A DNA stretch of 64,000 nucleotides from Pseudomonas sp. MWU13-2105 (GTDB lineage Bacteria; Pseudomonadota; Gammaproteobacteria; Pseudomonadales; Pseudomonadaceae), in contig NZ_JALLIY010000008.1 of NCBI RefSeq assembly GCF_023242315.1, positions 237,671-301,670 of the forward strand. The letters run 5' to 3'. The translations under genes and the position numbers were made by a program. The notes under the pieces are model-generated. The model was not told the DNA's origin. It saw only the letters and a list, made by a program, of their open reading frames with translations, and made no database searches. Each line of letters starts with the position of its first letter. The stretch's first letter is position 1. This document shows positions 1 through 8,637 of the stretch, piece by piece.

Positions 1-808
1 GTTTGACGAAGCGCAGGGTCAGGCGGTCCGATTCGCCGATGGCGACATACTTGGCCCGATCCTGCTCACCCAGCTTCAGCGAGGGTGGCAAGGTCCAGAC
101 ACCACCGGGGTAGTCCTTGGTGTCCTTGGGATTGGCGTTGATTTCGCTTTGAGCTTCCAGCGCAAAGCCGGCATCGGTGGCCAGCTTCACCACGTAGGCG
201 GTGGGCAGATAGCCGCTTTGCCTGATGCTGGCCAGGTCGGCGCCGTCCTTGGCCCGGTGATCCACCACGCCGAGCACGCCGCCCGGTTTCAGTACCTTGA
301 AGAAGGCGCTGAACATCGCCGGGGCGTCATCGGCCATGACCCAGTTGTGCACATTGCGGAAGGTCAGCACGCGGTCCGCCGAGCCCGGCTTGCCGAACAC
401 CGGTGCCTGGGGATCGAACTCGACCACTCCGGCCTTGGCGTAGTGGCTCGGGTCCTTGGCGAACTTCTGCTTCAGGTTGTCGGCCGAGCGCTTGGCGAAC
501 TCACTGGTTGCGGGTGCCTGCACGGCAGCAATGTAATGCCCGTGGTCCTTGAGCAGCGGCGCGAGCACTTCGCTGTACCAGCCAGCACCGGGGGTAATCT
601 CGATCACTGTCTGGTTGGCCTGCAAGCCGAAGAACTGCAAGGTCTGTTGGGGATGGCGGAAGCCGTCGCGAACGCTGTTTTCCGGCGCCCGCCACGGGCC
701 GGCGAGGACCTTGGCGTATTGCGCGTCGCTGATGGCCGCAGTGGCGGCCTGGCTGGCGAGTGGAGCGAGAAGGGCGGTCAAGGATAAAGCCACGAGCGTG
801 CGTTTCAT
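1..808 (-). CDS. Periplasmic class I SAM-dependent methyltransferase (3' end outside window)
   Basis: The minus-strand frame opens with ATG at 808 and stays open to the window edge, so only the last few residues are missing. The N-terminus (MKRTLVALSLTALLAPLASQA) is a typical Sec signal peptide ending in an Ala-rich cleavage site. Further on is a SAM-binding motif I of the form VIEITPGAGWYSEVL, then the conserved FRNVHNWV and LKPGGVLGVVDHR segments of class I methyltransferases. Exported proteins of this type are common in Proteobacteria, but their substrate is unknown. The gene stands alone, with a GNAT gene downstream of its promoter in the same orientation. Family assignment is firm; function is not. 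Confidence 0.85.
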   Translation of the reverse strand, partial: MKRTLVALSLTALLAPLASQAATAAISDAQYAKVLAGPWRAPENSVRDGFRHPQQTLQFFGLQANQTVIEITPGAGWYSEVLAPLLKDHGHYIAAVQAPATSEFAKRSADNLKQKFAKDPSHYAKAGVVEFDPQAPVFGKPGSADRVLTFRNVHNWVMADDAPAMFSAFFKVLKPGGVLGVVDHRAKDGADLASIRQSGYLPTAYVVKLATDAGFALEAQSEINANPKDTKDYPGGVWTLPPSLKLGEQDRAKYVAIGESDRLTLRFVK

Positions 809-867
809 GATCATCCTGGTCAAAACGAGTGTGGGTTCGAGGCTAGCACGGGCAAATGCACCGTCCA

Positions 868-1314
868 TCACACATTTTGCGCAGACGACCTAACTAACGG
901 TTCTATACCCAGGGCGATCATCGGTTTACTGCGTGAGTAACGCGCCAGGCGCTCCGCCAGTGGCTGCGGCAGGTCCGGGTCGCAGTGGAATCCCAGGCGT
1001 TCATAGAGCCCGCGCAGGTCGGGATGACAGAACAGCCAGACCGGACCGTTGCAGTCGCCGAGTGCCTGTTGCAGCAACTTCGCGGCAATGCCCTGGCCGC
1101 GTTGTGACGGGGCGACGAACAGCCCGGTGAGCCAATGTCCCTGGGCAACCGGCGTCAGCGAGAGCCCGCCGATGATCTGCTCTTGCCGGGCCACCCACAG
1201 CTGCCCATCACTGGCCGCACGCATCGGTGAGTTGTGCGCGCGGTAGAATTTGTTCAGCAGCGGTCGCAAGGTTTCCGGCAGTCGCGCGTAGTCGGGAGTG
1301 GGCATGGAATTCAT
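868..1314 (-). CDS. GNAT family N-acetyltransferase
   Basis: This 148-residue protein has the GNAT core: a LTGLFVAPSQRGQGIAAKLL segment carrying the acetyl-CoA pyrophosphate-binding Q/RxxGxG/A loop, followed by a WLFCHPDLRGLYERLGF strand-helix with the conserved Tyr near the C-terminus. The open frame runs further upstream, but the extension is low-complexity shadow of another gene, so I start at the ATG at 1314 (MNSMPTPDY). The ATG at 1305 is an alternative. Neither has a strong ribosome-binding site. The acceptor substrate cannot be told from sequence. Confidence 0.8.
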   Translation of the reverse strand: MNSMPTPDYARLPETLRPLLNKFYRAHNSPMRAASDGQLWVARQEQIIGGLSLTPVAQGHWLTGLFVAPSQRGQGIAAKLLQQALGDCNGPVWLFCHPDLRGLYERLGFHCDPDLPQPLAERLARYSRSKPMIALGIEPLVRSSAQNV

Positions 1315-1402
1315 CGCTGGAGGGGCTGGCGCGGGATTATAAGAGAGCCGAAGTGCTCGGATGGGTGTATACCTGAGTCTACATCCATCTGGAGTGCGCA
1401 TC

Positions 1403-1513
1403 ATGAGCAAGGGCATGGATTCAAAGAAAGCGGCCAAGAAGAAACCGGCCAAGAGCGCCGACGAAAAGCGCGCGGCGAAGAAGGCCAAGAAGGTCGACGT
1501 GTTCGGTCACTGA
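1403..1513 (+). CDS. Lys/Ala-rich 36-residue microprotein
   Basis: An ATG at 1403 preceded by TGGAGTG opens a 36-codon frame ending TGA at 1511-1513. The product is strikingly basic: after MSKGMDSKK it is almost entirely K, A, E, R, S and P, and it ends VDVFGH. About one third of the residues are lysine. Such composition suggests a disordered nucleic-acid-binding or ribosome-associated peptide, but I recognise no family. The promoter region between it and the divergent GNAT gene is 88 bp. Confidence 0.6.
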   Translation: MSKGMDSKKAAKKKPAKSADEKRAAKKAKKVDVFGH

Positions 1514-1621
1514 GGGTTCTAAGGATATAACCCATCGATCTGCAAGATTTGTCGTCGGTAATCCACATCAGGGGATAAAGCCGGGGTTTATCCATCGGCT
1601 GAACCTGTGTGAAGCCGAACG

Positions 1622-2563
1622 ATGCCCAACTATCTCGATGTTGCCCAACGCGAAGAAATCCTGCAGCTGCAGCAAACCTTCACCGGTCGTACCGAATGGC
1701 CGACCTGGCTATTGCTGATCGGTGTCTATCCAAGCTGGTTCGCCGTGCTGCTGGCCAGCCCCCGGCTGGGCCTGTGGCCAAGCACCGCCTTGCTGATCCC
1801 CATCGTCACGCTGTGGATGTCGGTGCAGCATGAACTGCTGCATGGTCATCCGAGCCGTTTCGTCTGGCTGAACAAGCTGATGGGCTATGCGCCGTTCGCC
1901 GTCTGGTATCCCTACACCCTGTATCGTGACAGCCACCTGTTGCATCACCGCGACGAGGACCTGACCTTGCCCGGGGTCGACCCGGAAAGCCGCTACTTCA
2001 GCCGGCGGGACTGGCCGAACCGCTCGGCCCTGGTGCGTGCTGTGCAGCGTTTGAACAAGACGGTCCCGGGGCGTCTGCTGCTAGGGGCACCGCTGGGTTT
2101 GTTGGGCCTGGCCAGGGAAGAAGGCCGGCGGCTATGGCGCGGTGAGCGCCAGGCCTGGCTGATGTGGCTGAGCCACGGCAGCCTGACCCTGTTGATGCTG
2201 GCGTTCATCGCCCATTACAGCGTGATTCCGGTCTGGCACTACCTGCTGCTGATCAGCGTTCCGGCGCTGTCGCTGGGGGCGCTGCGGTCTTTCTACGAAC
2301 ACCGTCCGAGTGCCCTGCCGGAACAACGCACGGTGCTCAATGAAGCGGGCTGGCCCTGGCGCTGGCTGTTCCTCAATCTGAACCTGCATCTGGTACACCA
2401 TGACCTGCCGAAGCTGCCCTGGTATTTCCTGCCGCGGGTCTATCGTGCAAGGCGCGAGGACTGGTTGGCGCGCAGTGGTGGCTACCTGGTCAAAGGTTAT
2501 GGCGAGCTGGCGCGGCGGCATGCCGTGAATGTTGTTGATAGCCCACAGCATCCATTTGCCTGA
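1622..2563 (+). CDS. Membrane fatty acid desaturase family protein
   Basis: This 313-residue membrane protein has the three histidine clusters of the di-iron desaturase/hydroxylase family: HELLHGH (residues about 70-76), HLLHH (105-109) and HLVHH (about 256-260). Hydrophobic segments near 28-45, 52-68 and 190-225 fit the usual membrane topology. The family introduces double bonds or hydroxyls into acyl or isoprenoid chains in the inner membrane using O2. It is followed after 9 bp by a PhnD-like gene whose ribosome-binding site begins in the stop codon, so the two are probably co-transcribed. The acyl substrate is unknown. Confidence 0.85.
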   Translation: MPNYLDVAQREEILQLQQTFTGRTEWPTWLLLIGVYPSWFAVLLASPRLGLWPSTALLIPIVTLWMSVQHELLHGHPSRFVWLNKLMGYAPFAVWYPYTLYRDSHLLHHRDEDLTLPGVDPESRYFSRRDWPNRSALVRAVQRLNKTVPGRLLLGAPLGLLGLAREEGRRLWRGERQAWLMWLSHGSLTLLMLAFIAHYSVIPVWHYLLLISVPALSLGALRSFYEHRPSALPEQRTVLNEAGWPWRWLFLNLNLHLVHHDLPKLPWYFLPRVYRARREDWLARSGGYLVKGYGELARRHAVNVVDSPQHPFA

Positions 2564-2572
2564 GGAAGGTTG

Positions 2573-3364
2573 ATGACTCATCGTTATGCCGAACTGTTGA
2601 TGTATGTGGCGCCGCAGGAAGTGCGGGAGGCCAACGCGCGCTGGATCGAGCGGATTGTGGAGCTGCTCGGGGTGCGCCGTGGTTCCGCCGAGGGCCTGGA
2701 TTTGATGGGGCTGTGGCTGTCCCCGCAGCTGTTGTTCAGCCAGACTTGCGGTTATCCGCTGATGACCCTGTTACGCGGTCAGGTCAAGTTGCTCGGGCGT
2801 CCGCGTTATGAACTGGAGCATGCCGCGGGCGGAGATCATTGCAGCCTGTTGCTGAGTCGCGAGCGCGAGGACCGTCGTGTGCTGGAGGACTTTCACGGCA
2901 GCCGCGGCGTGATCAACGACGAGGCTTCCAATAGCGGCATGAACCTGCTGCGACATTCACTGGCACCCTTGCAGCGGGAGGGGCGATTCTTCGCCAGTGT
3001 CGGACAGAGCGGTGCGCACCGGGAAAGCCTGCGCTGGTTGCGCGAGGATCTTGCCGATCTGGCCGCAGTGGACAGTGTGACCTTTGCCTACCTGGCGCGA
3101 TTTGCACCCCAGGAGGTGGCCGGGCTGAGAGTGGTGGCGCGCAGCGCCTTGAGCCCGTGCCTGCCCTACATTACTCAGGTCGGATCGGGCCGCGACGAGA
3201 TCGAGCGGATTCGGGCGGCGATGAACCAGGCGTTGCACGAGCTTCCCGAAGTCGCGGCCACGTTGGGTTTGAGTGAAGTATTGCCGGCGAGCGAGGCGGA
3301 CTATCAGGTCCTGCTGGATTACCGGGATGCGGCCCAGGCGTTGGGATTTGCTCACGTGCGCTAG
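2573..3364 (+). CDS. PhnD-like phosphonate/phosphite-type substrate-binding protein without signal peptide
   Basis: The 263-residue product resembles the periplasmic-binding domain of phosphonate/phosphite ABC transporters (PhnD family): a YPLMTLLRG segment, a GSRGVINDEASNSGMNLLRHSL ligand-cleft region, and VDSVTFAYLARFAPQEVAGLRVV. The ATG at 2573 follows GAGGAAGG with ideal spacing; a TTG one codon upstream is less likely. The protein starts MTHRYAELLMYV and has no signal peptide or lipobox, and no permease or ATPase gene lies nearby. It may be a cytoplasmic binding or sensory derivative of the family. Confidence 0.75.
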   Translation: MTHRYAELLMYVAPQEVREANARWIERIVELLGVRRGSAEGLDLMGLWLSPQLLFSQTCGYPLMTLLRGQVKLLGRPRYELEHAAGGDHCSLLLSREREDRRVLEDFHGSRGVINDEASNSGMNLLRHSLAPLQREGRFFASVGQSGAHRESLRWLREDLADLAAVDSVTFAYLARFAPQEVAGLRVVARSALSPCLPYITQVGSGRDEIERIRAAMNQALHELPEVAATLGLSEVLPASEADYQVLLDYRDAAQALGFAHVR

Positions 3365-3404
3365 CCCGCTGTTTCACCGCCAATCCTCGCCACTGCCTCG
3401 GTTC

Positions 3405-3480
3405 CTTGTAGGAGCTGGCTTGCCGGCGATGGCGGCGGTGAGGCTGGCATAGCCATCGCTGGCAAGATGGTATCTACAGG
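3405..3480. repeat. REP-type palindromic repeat
   Basis: TTGTAGGAGCTGGCTTGCC followed by GGCGATGGCG is a Pseudomonas REP unit, and an inverted, degenerate partner (CCATCGCTGGCAAG..CTACAGG) follows within 76 bp. The DNA beyond it (3481-3550) is unusually AT-rich and should carry the sigma-gene promoter. Confidence 0.75.
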
Positions 3481-3618
3481 ATTGGGGATAACTCATTAAA
3501 CAACTAAAAGGAATATAAAAATAGTTTTTAAGTATTGTTAAAGAATAAGCCGTGTTGGTAGGATCCCTGCCACCGGACCGCCGGACATACAGCGCATCTC
3601 TCTTGAATTGGAGCCACT

Positions 3619-4263
3619 ATGTCCGGCGCCGACACCCCTCACCGCGATTACGTGGGCGGATTGTTCCGTAGTCATTACCCATGGCTGTGCGCCCGTTTGC
3701 GTCGCCACCTGGATTCCAGCGCCAGGGCCGAAGACATTGCCGCCGATACTTTCGTCCAGTTGCTGATGGCCGCCGACGCGGTGCCGATCCGTCAGCCACG
3801 GGCGTTGCTGACCACCATTGCCCAGCGCCTGATGTACCAGCTCTGGCGCCGCCGCGACCTGGAGCGCGCCTACCTCGATGCCTTGCAACAGGACCCCGAC
3901 GCCGAAGTGCCGTCGCCCGAGGACCTGACCCAGATACTCGAAGCCCTGGAAAACATCGACTGCCTGCTCAACGGCCTGCCGGACAAGGTCAAGGCCACCT
4001 TCCTGCTGTCCCAGGTCAACGGCCTGACCTATCCCGAGATCGCCGTCGAACTGGGCATTTCCCAGCGTTCGGTCAGTGACTACATGGCCCGGGCTACTTG
4101 CATGGCCCGGACGGACGTCATTGCTGGCAAGCCCGCTCCTACAGGTTCGTATTCCAGGGGAAATCCCTGTGCAACACAACGATTGACCATAAAAACCAGA
4201 CCACCACGAGGTGAACATGAAATCCATCAAGACCCTGTTCGGCGGCTCCCTGTTGGCCCTTAG
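3619..4263 (+). CDS. FecI-like ECF sigma factor, C-terminus replaced by REP-derived sequence
   Basis: Residues 1 to about 160 are a normal FecI-type ECF sigma factor: region 2 (HYPWLCARLRRHL..AEDIAADTFVQLL and RALLTTIAQRLMYQLWRRR) and region 4 (LNGLPDKVKATFLLSQVNGLTYPEIAVELGISQRSVSDYMARA). After MARA the frame runs into a REP element and then the promoter of the next gene, giving an unrelated tail of about 55 residues that overlaps the next coding region (4217). The usual end of region 4.2 is lost, and no FecR anti-sigma or TonB receptor gene follows, as these normally do. I read this as a gene truncated by a deletion at a REP. It may be non-functional. Confidence 0.7.
   Translation: MSGADTPHRDYVGGLFRSHYPWLCARLRRHLDSSARAEDIAADTFVQLLMAADAVPIRQPRALLTTIAQRLMYQLWRRRDLERAYLDALQQDPDAEVPSPEDLTQILEALENIDCLLNGLPDKVKATFLLSQVNGLTYPEIAVELGISQRSVSDYMARATCMARTDVIAGKPAPTGSYSRGNPCATQRLTIKTRPPRGEHEIHQDPVRRLPVGP
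4118..4144. repeat. REP unit inside the 3' end of the ECF sigma gene
   Basis: The segment GTCATTGCTGGCAAGCCCG followed by CTCCTACAGG is one complete REP unit in the orientation opposite to the copy at 3405. The two REP copies therefore flank the sigma gene as inverted repeats. Confidence 0.75.
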
Positions 4264-5230
4264 CCTGCTGACCCAGCCAGCACCCGCCGCGGAAAAGAAC
4301 GCCCCGATCCACTTCGGTGACATCACCTGGGAGAGCGGCAGCCTGATCACCGAGGTCCTGCGGTTGCTCGTCGAGAAAGGCTACGGTTACTCCACCGATA
4401 CCTTGCCGGGCAGTACCGTGAGCCTGGAAGCCGCCCTGGCGAAAAACGATATCCAGGTCATCGGCGAAGAATGGGCCGGACGCAGCCCGGCCTGGGTCAA
4501 GGCTGAGAACGAAGGCAAGGTGTTCGGCGTCGGCGACACGGTCAAGGGCGCCACCGAAGGCTGGTGGGTGCCGGAGTACGTGATCAAGGGCGACCCGGTG
4601 CGCGGCATCAAGCCACTGGCGCCGGACCTCAAGTCGGTGGCCGACCTGCCACGCTACAAGGACGTGTTTCGCGACCCGGAAGACCCGTCCCGCGGGCGCT
4701 TCCTCAACAGTCCGACCGGCTGGACCTCGGAGATCGTCAACAGCCAGAAGATCAAGGCCTATGGCCTGGGCGACAGCTTCGTCAACTTCCGCACCGGCTC
4801 CGGCGCGGCGCTGGACGCGGAGGTGGCCTCCTCGGTCAAACGCGGCAAGCCGGTACTTTTCTACTACTGGTCGCCGACCCCGTTGCTGGGGCGCTTCAAC
4901 CTGGTGAAACTGGAAGAGCCGCCGTTTGACGCCGAAGCCTGGAAGACCCTGGCCGATGCCAACAACCCACACCCCCGTGGTACCCGCTCGATGCCGGCGC
5001 ACCTGGCGATCGGCATATCCGCACCGTTCAAGGCGCAGTACCCGGAGCTGGTGGAGTTCTTTGCCAAAGTCGACCTGCCCATCGGCCTGCTGAACCGTAC
5101 CCTGGCCGACATGGCCGAAAAACGCCTGCCACCGCGTCAGGTCGCCGAAACCTTCCTGCGTGAGCAGCCACAGGTCTGGAATGCCTGGGTTCCCGCGGCG
5201 GTGGCCCAGCGTGTGAGTGGCAGTCTGTGA
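4217..5230 (+). CDS. Glycine betaine/choline-type ABC transporter substrate-binding protein
   Basis: The 337-residue product begins with a signal peptide (MKSIKTLFGGSLLALSLL..APAAE) and matches the OpuAC/ProX family of quaternary-amine binding proteins: ITWESGSLITEVLRLLVE, LPGSTVSLEAAL, VIGEEWAGRSPAW, and the LNSPTGWTSEIVNSQKI and FNLVKLEEP segments. Start ATG 4217 follows an ACGAGG element; an in-frame GTG two codons upstream is weaker. No permease or ATPase gene is adjacent, so it is an orphan binding protein, as is common in Pseudomonas, and would share a transporter encoded elsewhere. The ligand may be betaine, choline or a related compound. Confidence 0.85.
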   Translation: MKSIKTLFGGSLLALSLLTQPAPAAEKNAPIHFGDITWESGSLITEVLRLLVEKGYGYSTDTLPGSTVSLEAALAKNDIQVIGEEWAGRSPAWVKAENEGKVFGVGDTVKGATEGWWVPEYVIKGDPVRGIKPLAPDLKSVADLPRYKDVFRDPEDPSRGRFLNSPTGWTSEIVNSQKIKAYGLGDSFVNFRTGSGAALDAEVASSVKRGKPVLFYYWSPTPLLGRFNLVKLEEPPFDAEAWKTLADANNPHPRGTRSMPAHLAIGISAPFKAQYPELVEFFAKVDLPIGLLNRTLADMAEKRLPPRQVAETFLREQPQVWNAWVPAAVAQRVSGSL

Positions 5231-5327
5231 TGTTCACCTGCCTGTGCCTGGGCACGCCGGGCTCCTACAGGTTGGTGTTCAGCTCGGGAATATCGTCGGC
5301 CCCGGATTTTTTATCGGGACCCGATCC

Positions 5328-5933
5328 TCAGGCTGCCAGTTCCGTCGCCAGCGCGGCAATTACCGCCGGACGCTGATCGATCCGCGCGATGAACCGTTGC
5401 AGCGCCGGCCACGGCCCCAGGTCCAGGCCCAGGAACGCGGTCCAGCGCAGCACGGTGAACAGGTAGGCATCGGCCACGCTGAAGTGTTCGCCGAGTAGAT
5501 AGTCCTGCTGTTCCAGGGTCTTGCTCAGCAGGGCGAAACGCTTGTACAGCTTTTCCCGGAAAATCGCCTTCACCTCATCCGGGATCGCACTGTTGAACAG
5601 TGGCCCCATCCCGCCATGCACTTCGCCGGAAATGAAATTCAGCATCTCTTGCAGGCGCGAGCGTTCCCAACTGCCATTGGCCGGCGCCAGCCCGGCCTCG
5701 GGCTTGAGGTCGGCGAGAAACTGCACGATGGCCACGCCCTCGGTGAGCACCTGGCCATTGTTCAACTGAAGGGCCGCCACGTAACCCTTGGGATTGATCT
5801 TGAGGAAGTCCTCTCCGTGTTCGGTGACTTTGCTCTGGTTGTCGACCCGCACCAGTTCGAAGGGCAGGCCCAGTTCACGCAGAACGATATGCGGGGACAG
5901 CGAGCAGGTGTTGGGGGCGTAGTACAGCTTCAT
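5328..5933 (-). CDS. gstA: Glutathione S-transferase
   Basis: At 201 residues it has the exact length of E. coli GstA. It begins MKLYYAPNTCSLSPHIVLRE, with the catalytic Tyr/Cys region at residues 5-10, a thioredoxin-fold GSH site (NPKGYVAALQL, LTEGVAIVQFLAD) and an all-helical C-terminal domain (QQDYLLGEHFSVADAYLF). The start is the ATG at 5933. It is divergent from a LysR gene 128 bp away, which may regulate it. It conjugates glutathione to electrophiles in the cytoplasm. Confidence 0.88.
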   Translation of the reverse strand: MKLYYAPNTCSLSPHIVLRELGLPFELVRVDNQSKVTEHGEDFLKINPKGYVAALQLNNGQVLTEGVAIVQFLADLKPEAGLAPANGSWERSRLQEMLNFISGEVHGGMGPLFNSAIPDEVKAIFREKLYKRFALLSKTLEQQDYLLGEHFSVADAYLFTVLRWTAFLGLDLGPWPALQRFIARIDQRPAVIAALATELAA

Positions 5934-6061
5934 GACAATGAGACTCCCTGGGTAAGAACCGTGTTCGGCCTTGATGGCCTTGGCGAACGGCAGTGTCATA
6001 TGGCGTCCTGACCTGGGTAAAATTAATTCTTGAGAAACCAGTCATAAGGTCGGCTACTGTC

Positions 6062-6928
6062 ATGATGAATCTGCTGCATTGGCGTCTGTTGGTGGCGGTA
6101 CTCGATAGCGGCACCCTGACCCGTGCCGCCGAACAGGTCGGCATGACCCAATCGGCGGCCAGCCAGGCACTGGCGGCGATGGAGCAGACCCTCGGCGTCC
6201 AGCTGTTCACCCGCCATGCCCGTCAGTCATTGCCCACCGCCATCGGCCAGCAGGTCCTGGCACAGGCGCGGGTGATGCTCGCGGCCCTGGAAAACATCCG
6301 CCGGCAGGTCGACAGCGATAAGGGATTGGTGGGCGGCAGCATTCGCCTGGCGAGCTTTCCCATGATCCTGGGTACCTTGCTGCCACCGCTGCTGCGGCAG
6401 TTCCGCCAGCGTCATCCCGGTATCGAAGTGGTGGCGCTGGAAGTCAGCGACCACGAAGTGCAGGCCATGCTCGCCAATGACACTGTGGACGTCGGCGTGG
6501 TGCTCAATCCTGATGTCGAAAGCGGCGCCCTGGAGCTGGGGCACGACACCTGGGTCGCGGTGGTTCCCATGGGCCATCGACTGGCCGCCAGGGGCGCCGA
6601 TGGCTGTGTGAGCCTGGCCGAACTGGTGGCCGAACCCTTTGTGCTGGCAACCGGCGGTTGCGCGGTCAACGCCCGGAGCATTGCCGGTGAAACCGGCCTG
6701 TCGTTGCAGGATGTGCGCGTCGAGGTTCGCGAGTGGAGCAGCGCCTACACCCTGGTGCGGGAAAACCTCGGTGTGACGCTGGTCCCAGAACTGGCCCTGC
6801 CCAGCGAACGCAAGGGCCTGCGGGTGCTGCGCCTGGAGGTGCCGATCAAACGGCACTTCGGTTTGCTGCCGTCGGCTGCGGGGGCTCGCTCGGCGGCGGT
6901 GCGGGCCTTGTTCGAGATGTTGCGGTGA
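6062..6928 (+). CDS. LysR-family transcriptional regulator
   Basis: The 288-residue product has the LysR N-terminal winged helix (LLVAVLDSGTLTRAAEQVGM then TQSAASQALAAMEQTLG, about residues 8-50) and a periplasmic-binding-like effector domain from about 90 (GGSIRLASFPMILGTLLPPLL). Two consecutive ATGs at 6062 and 6065 could both serve as start. Divergent from gstA, so it most likely controls that promoter and its own. Confidence 0.85.
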   Translation: MMNLLHWRLLVAVLDSGTLTRAAEQVGMTQSAASQALAAMEQTLGVQLFTRHARQSLPTAIGQQVLAQARVMLAALENIRRQVDSDKGLVGGSIRLASFPMILGTLLPPLLRQFRQRHPGIEVVALEVSDHEVQAMLANDTVDVGVVLNPDVESGALELGHDTWVAVVPMGHRLAARGADGCVSLAELVAEPFVLATGGCAVNARSIAGETGLSLQDVRVEVREWSSAYTLVRENLGVTLVPELALPSERKGLRVLRLEVPIKRHFGLLPSAAGARSAAVRALFEMLR

Positions 6929-7012
6929 ATTGCGGGGGATCGGCATCGAGGAGATTTTCCGCGAAGCTTTTGGCGGCCTTGAGGGCCTCTTCGCGGCGGT
7001 CCGGTTGTCGGT

Positions 7013-7564
7013 TTACTTCGTGGCCAGGAAGGCTCCGGCCACCTGCTGGTCGGCAGGGTTGGTCTTGTTGTCCGCGGTCTTCGCGTTGAACTCCAGCTTC
7101 ATGCGCTCGGCAATCTTGTCTTCGATGCCTTTCTGTTTTTCCGGCGACATGCTTTTCAGGTCGTCCTCGGTCAGTCCCTGTTCCTTGAGTATCTGATCGC
7201 GGATGCGCTGGGCCACCGGCTTGCTCATGTAATCCTTGAATTCCTTCATCGCGTCGCTGTCGTTGCTCGCGGTGGCGGAGGGGGCCGTGCGGGTCGTCGG
7301 CGCCGTGGCGGTCAGGGTCGCCGGGAGCGCGACAGTCGGCACCGCGGCCTGCAAATGCACACGGGTCTTGGCAAAGGCCGCATTGACGTTGTCGGCGATC
7401 TTGTCGGCAGCGTTCTGTGTGCCGGGCGCGGTGCTGGCAGTAGCCGCGGCCTGGGCATTCTGGATAAAACCGCTGGACAGCGCGCTGGCGGCGGCGGTGG
7501 TCGGATCCAGGTCCGCGCGATGGCTGGGCTGGATCACTGGATTGTTACGGGCATTGACCAACAT
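7013..7564 (-). CDS. Ala/Thr-rich hypothetical protein
   Basis: I recognise no family. The 183-residue product (start ATG 7564, MLVNARNNPVIQPSHR) has an Ala/Thr-rich low-complexity centre (residues about 30-110) and a charged, helical C-terminal third containing MKEFKDYMSKPVAQRIRDQIL and LTEDDLKSMSPEKQKGIEDKI. It has no signal peptide or membrane segment. The composition resembles other unstructured Pseudomonas proteins of unknown role. It stands alone. Confidence 0.6.
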   Translation of the reverse strand: MLVNARNNPVIQPSHRADLDPTTAAASALSSGFIQNAQAAATASTAPGTQNAADKIADNVNAAFAKTRVHLQAAVPTVALPATLTATAPTTRTAPSATASNDSDAMKEFKDYMSKPVAQRIRDQILKEQGLTEDDLKSMSPEKQKGIEDKIAERMKLEFNAKTADNKTNPADQQVAGAFLATK

Positions 7565-7734
7565 GGGATAAACACCTGGAGGTGGGGACAGGGTCAGTCC
7601 CAGCAATTTGTATGCCTGTTGGTACAAAGCCCGGGCTTATCAAGGGTTGGTGGATACATGCCAGGCAAAAACGCGGCGGCGGGAGGAGGCGCCTTGCCGC
7701 CTCGATTGCCGCTGCCGGCAACCCGGTTCCGACT

Positions 7735-8469
7735 TCAGCGGATCGGCAGGTCGAACTCGCGGAACGCGTCGTCCACCGGTTGATAACCCAGTACCCGGAC
7801 GGTCTCGCTCAGGTCCAGGCGCTTGAAGCGGTTGTTGGAAATGCCGTGGGCCACCAAGTGTTGCACGCCTTCGACCTCGATCGCCTTTTGCAACAACTGT
7901 ACGGCGTCGCGCGGGCTGAGCCAGGCACTCAGGTCGCGGGCGTTGCGCAGGTCATGGTCGTCGGGAAACTCGAAGGCGCCGATGCGCAGGACAATGGTCG
8001 ATAAAGCGTGCCGTGCCGAATAGAACGCACACAGCGCTTCGCCATAGCATTTGCTCACCCCGTACAGATTGGCCGGCATCACCGGCATGCCCGGGGTGAC
8101 CTGCCGGTCCACCGGGTAACCCTCGACGGCCTGGGCACTGCTGGCGAACACCACTCGTTTGCACTGGGCGTTCGCGGCGGCTTCCAGCAGGTAGGTGGTG
8201 GCCAGGATATTGTTCGGCAGCAGTTCCTCGAAGGACGAATCGGCGAAAGGAATACCCGCCAGGTGCACCACCACGTCGATGCCATCGACCAGGGCCGCGA
8301 GTTCGCCCTTGTCGGCCATGTCCAGGCGGACGAAGCGGTGATCGCCGATGGCGAAATCCGGTTGGTGACGGTCGGCGAGGACAAAGTGGTAATGGTGTTG
8401 CATGGCCTGGAAAAACGTCTTGCCGATACGACCGCAGGCACCGGTCAGCAATACCTTGAGTGTGCTCAT
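7735..8469 (-). CDS. NAD(P)-dependent epimerase/dehydratase (extended SDR)
   Basis: The 244-residue protein begins with a Rossmann TGACGRIGK motif at residues 9-17, followed by LVDGIDVVVHLAG, an FASSAQAV strand and the catalytic YGVSKCYGE (YxxxK). It resembles uronate dehydrogenase-like SDRs and is a distant paralogue of the udh gene at 57686, sharing the YG.SKCYGE stretch. It is shorter and lacks the udh C-terminal region. No pathway neighbours are present, so the sugar substrate is unknown. Confidence 0.8.
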   Translation of the reverse strand: MSTLKVLLTGACGRIGKTFFQAMQHHYHFVLADRHQPDFAIGDHRFVRLDMADKGELAALVDGIDVVVHLAGIPFADSSFEELLPNNILATTYLLEAAANAQCKRVVFASSAQAVEGYPVDRQVTPGMPVMPANLYGVSKCYGEALCAFYSARHALSTIVLRIGAFEFPDDHDLRNARDLSAWLSPRDAVQLLQKAIEVEGVQHLVAHGISNNRFKRLDLSETVRVLGYQPVDDAFREFDLPIR

Positions 8470-8637
8470 TCAGACTTCCATGTTGATGTTTTTACTTTTG
8501 AATGAATGTTTTGTGACGCTTCAGGATAGACCATGGCCGCCAGTCTGGCTGACCGATAAATCTCTAGCCCAAGGTTCGCATGGCGTTTTAGGATAGTGGC
8601 CTGTCGCTTTCATCCAACGCTCAGAGGTCCCCGCTAG

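Noticed and set aside
149..787. 212-codon plus-strand frame at the left edge
   Set aside because: It is antisense to the exported methyltransferase, which has a signal peptide and SAM motif.
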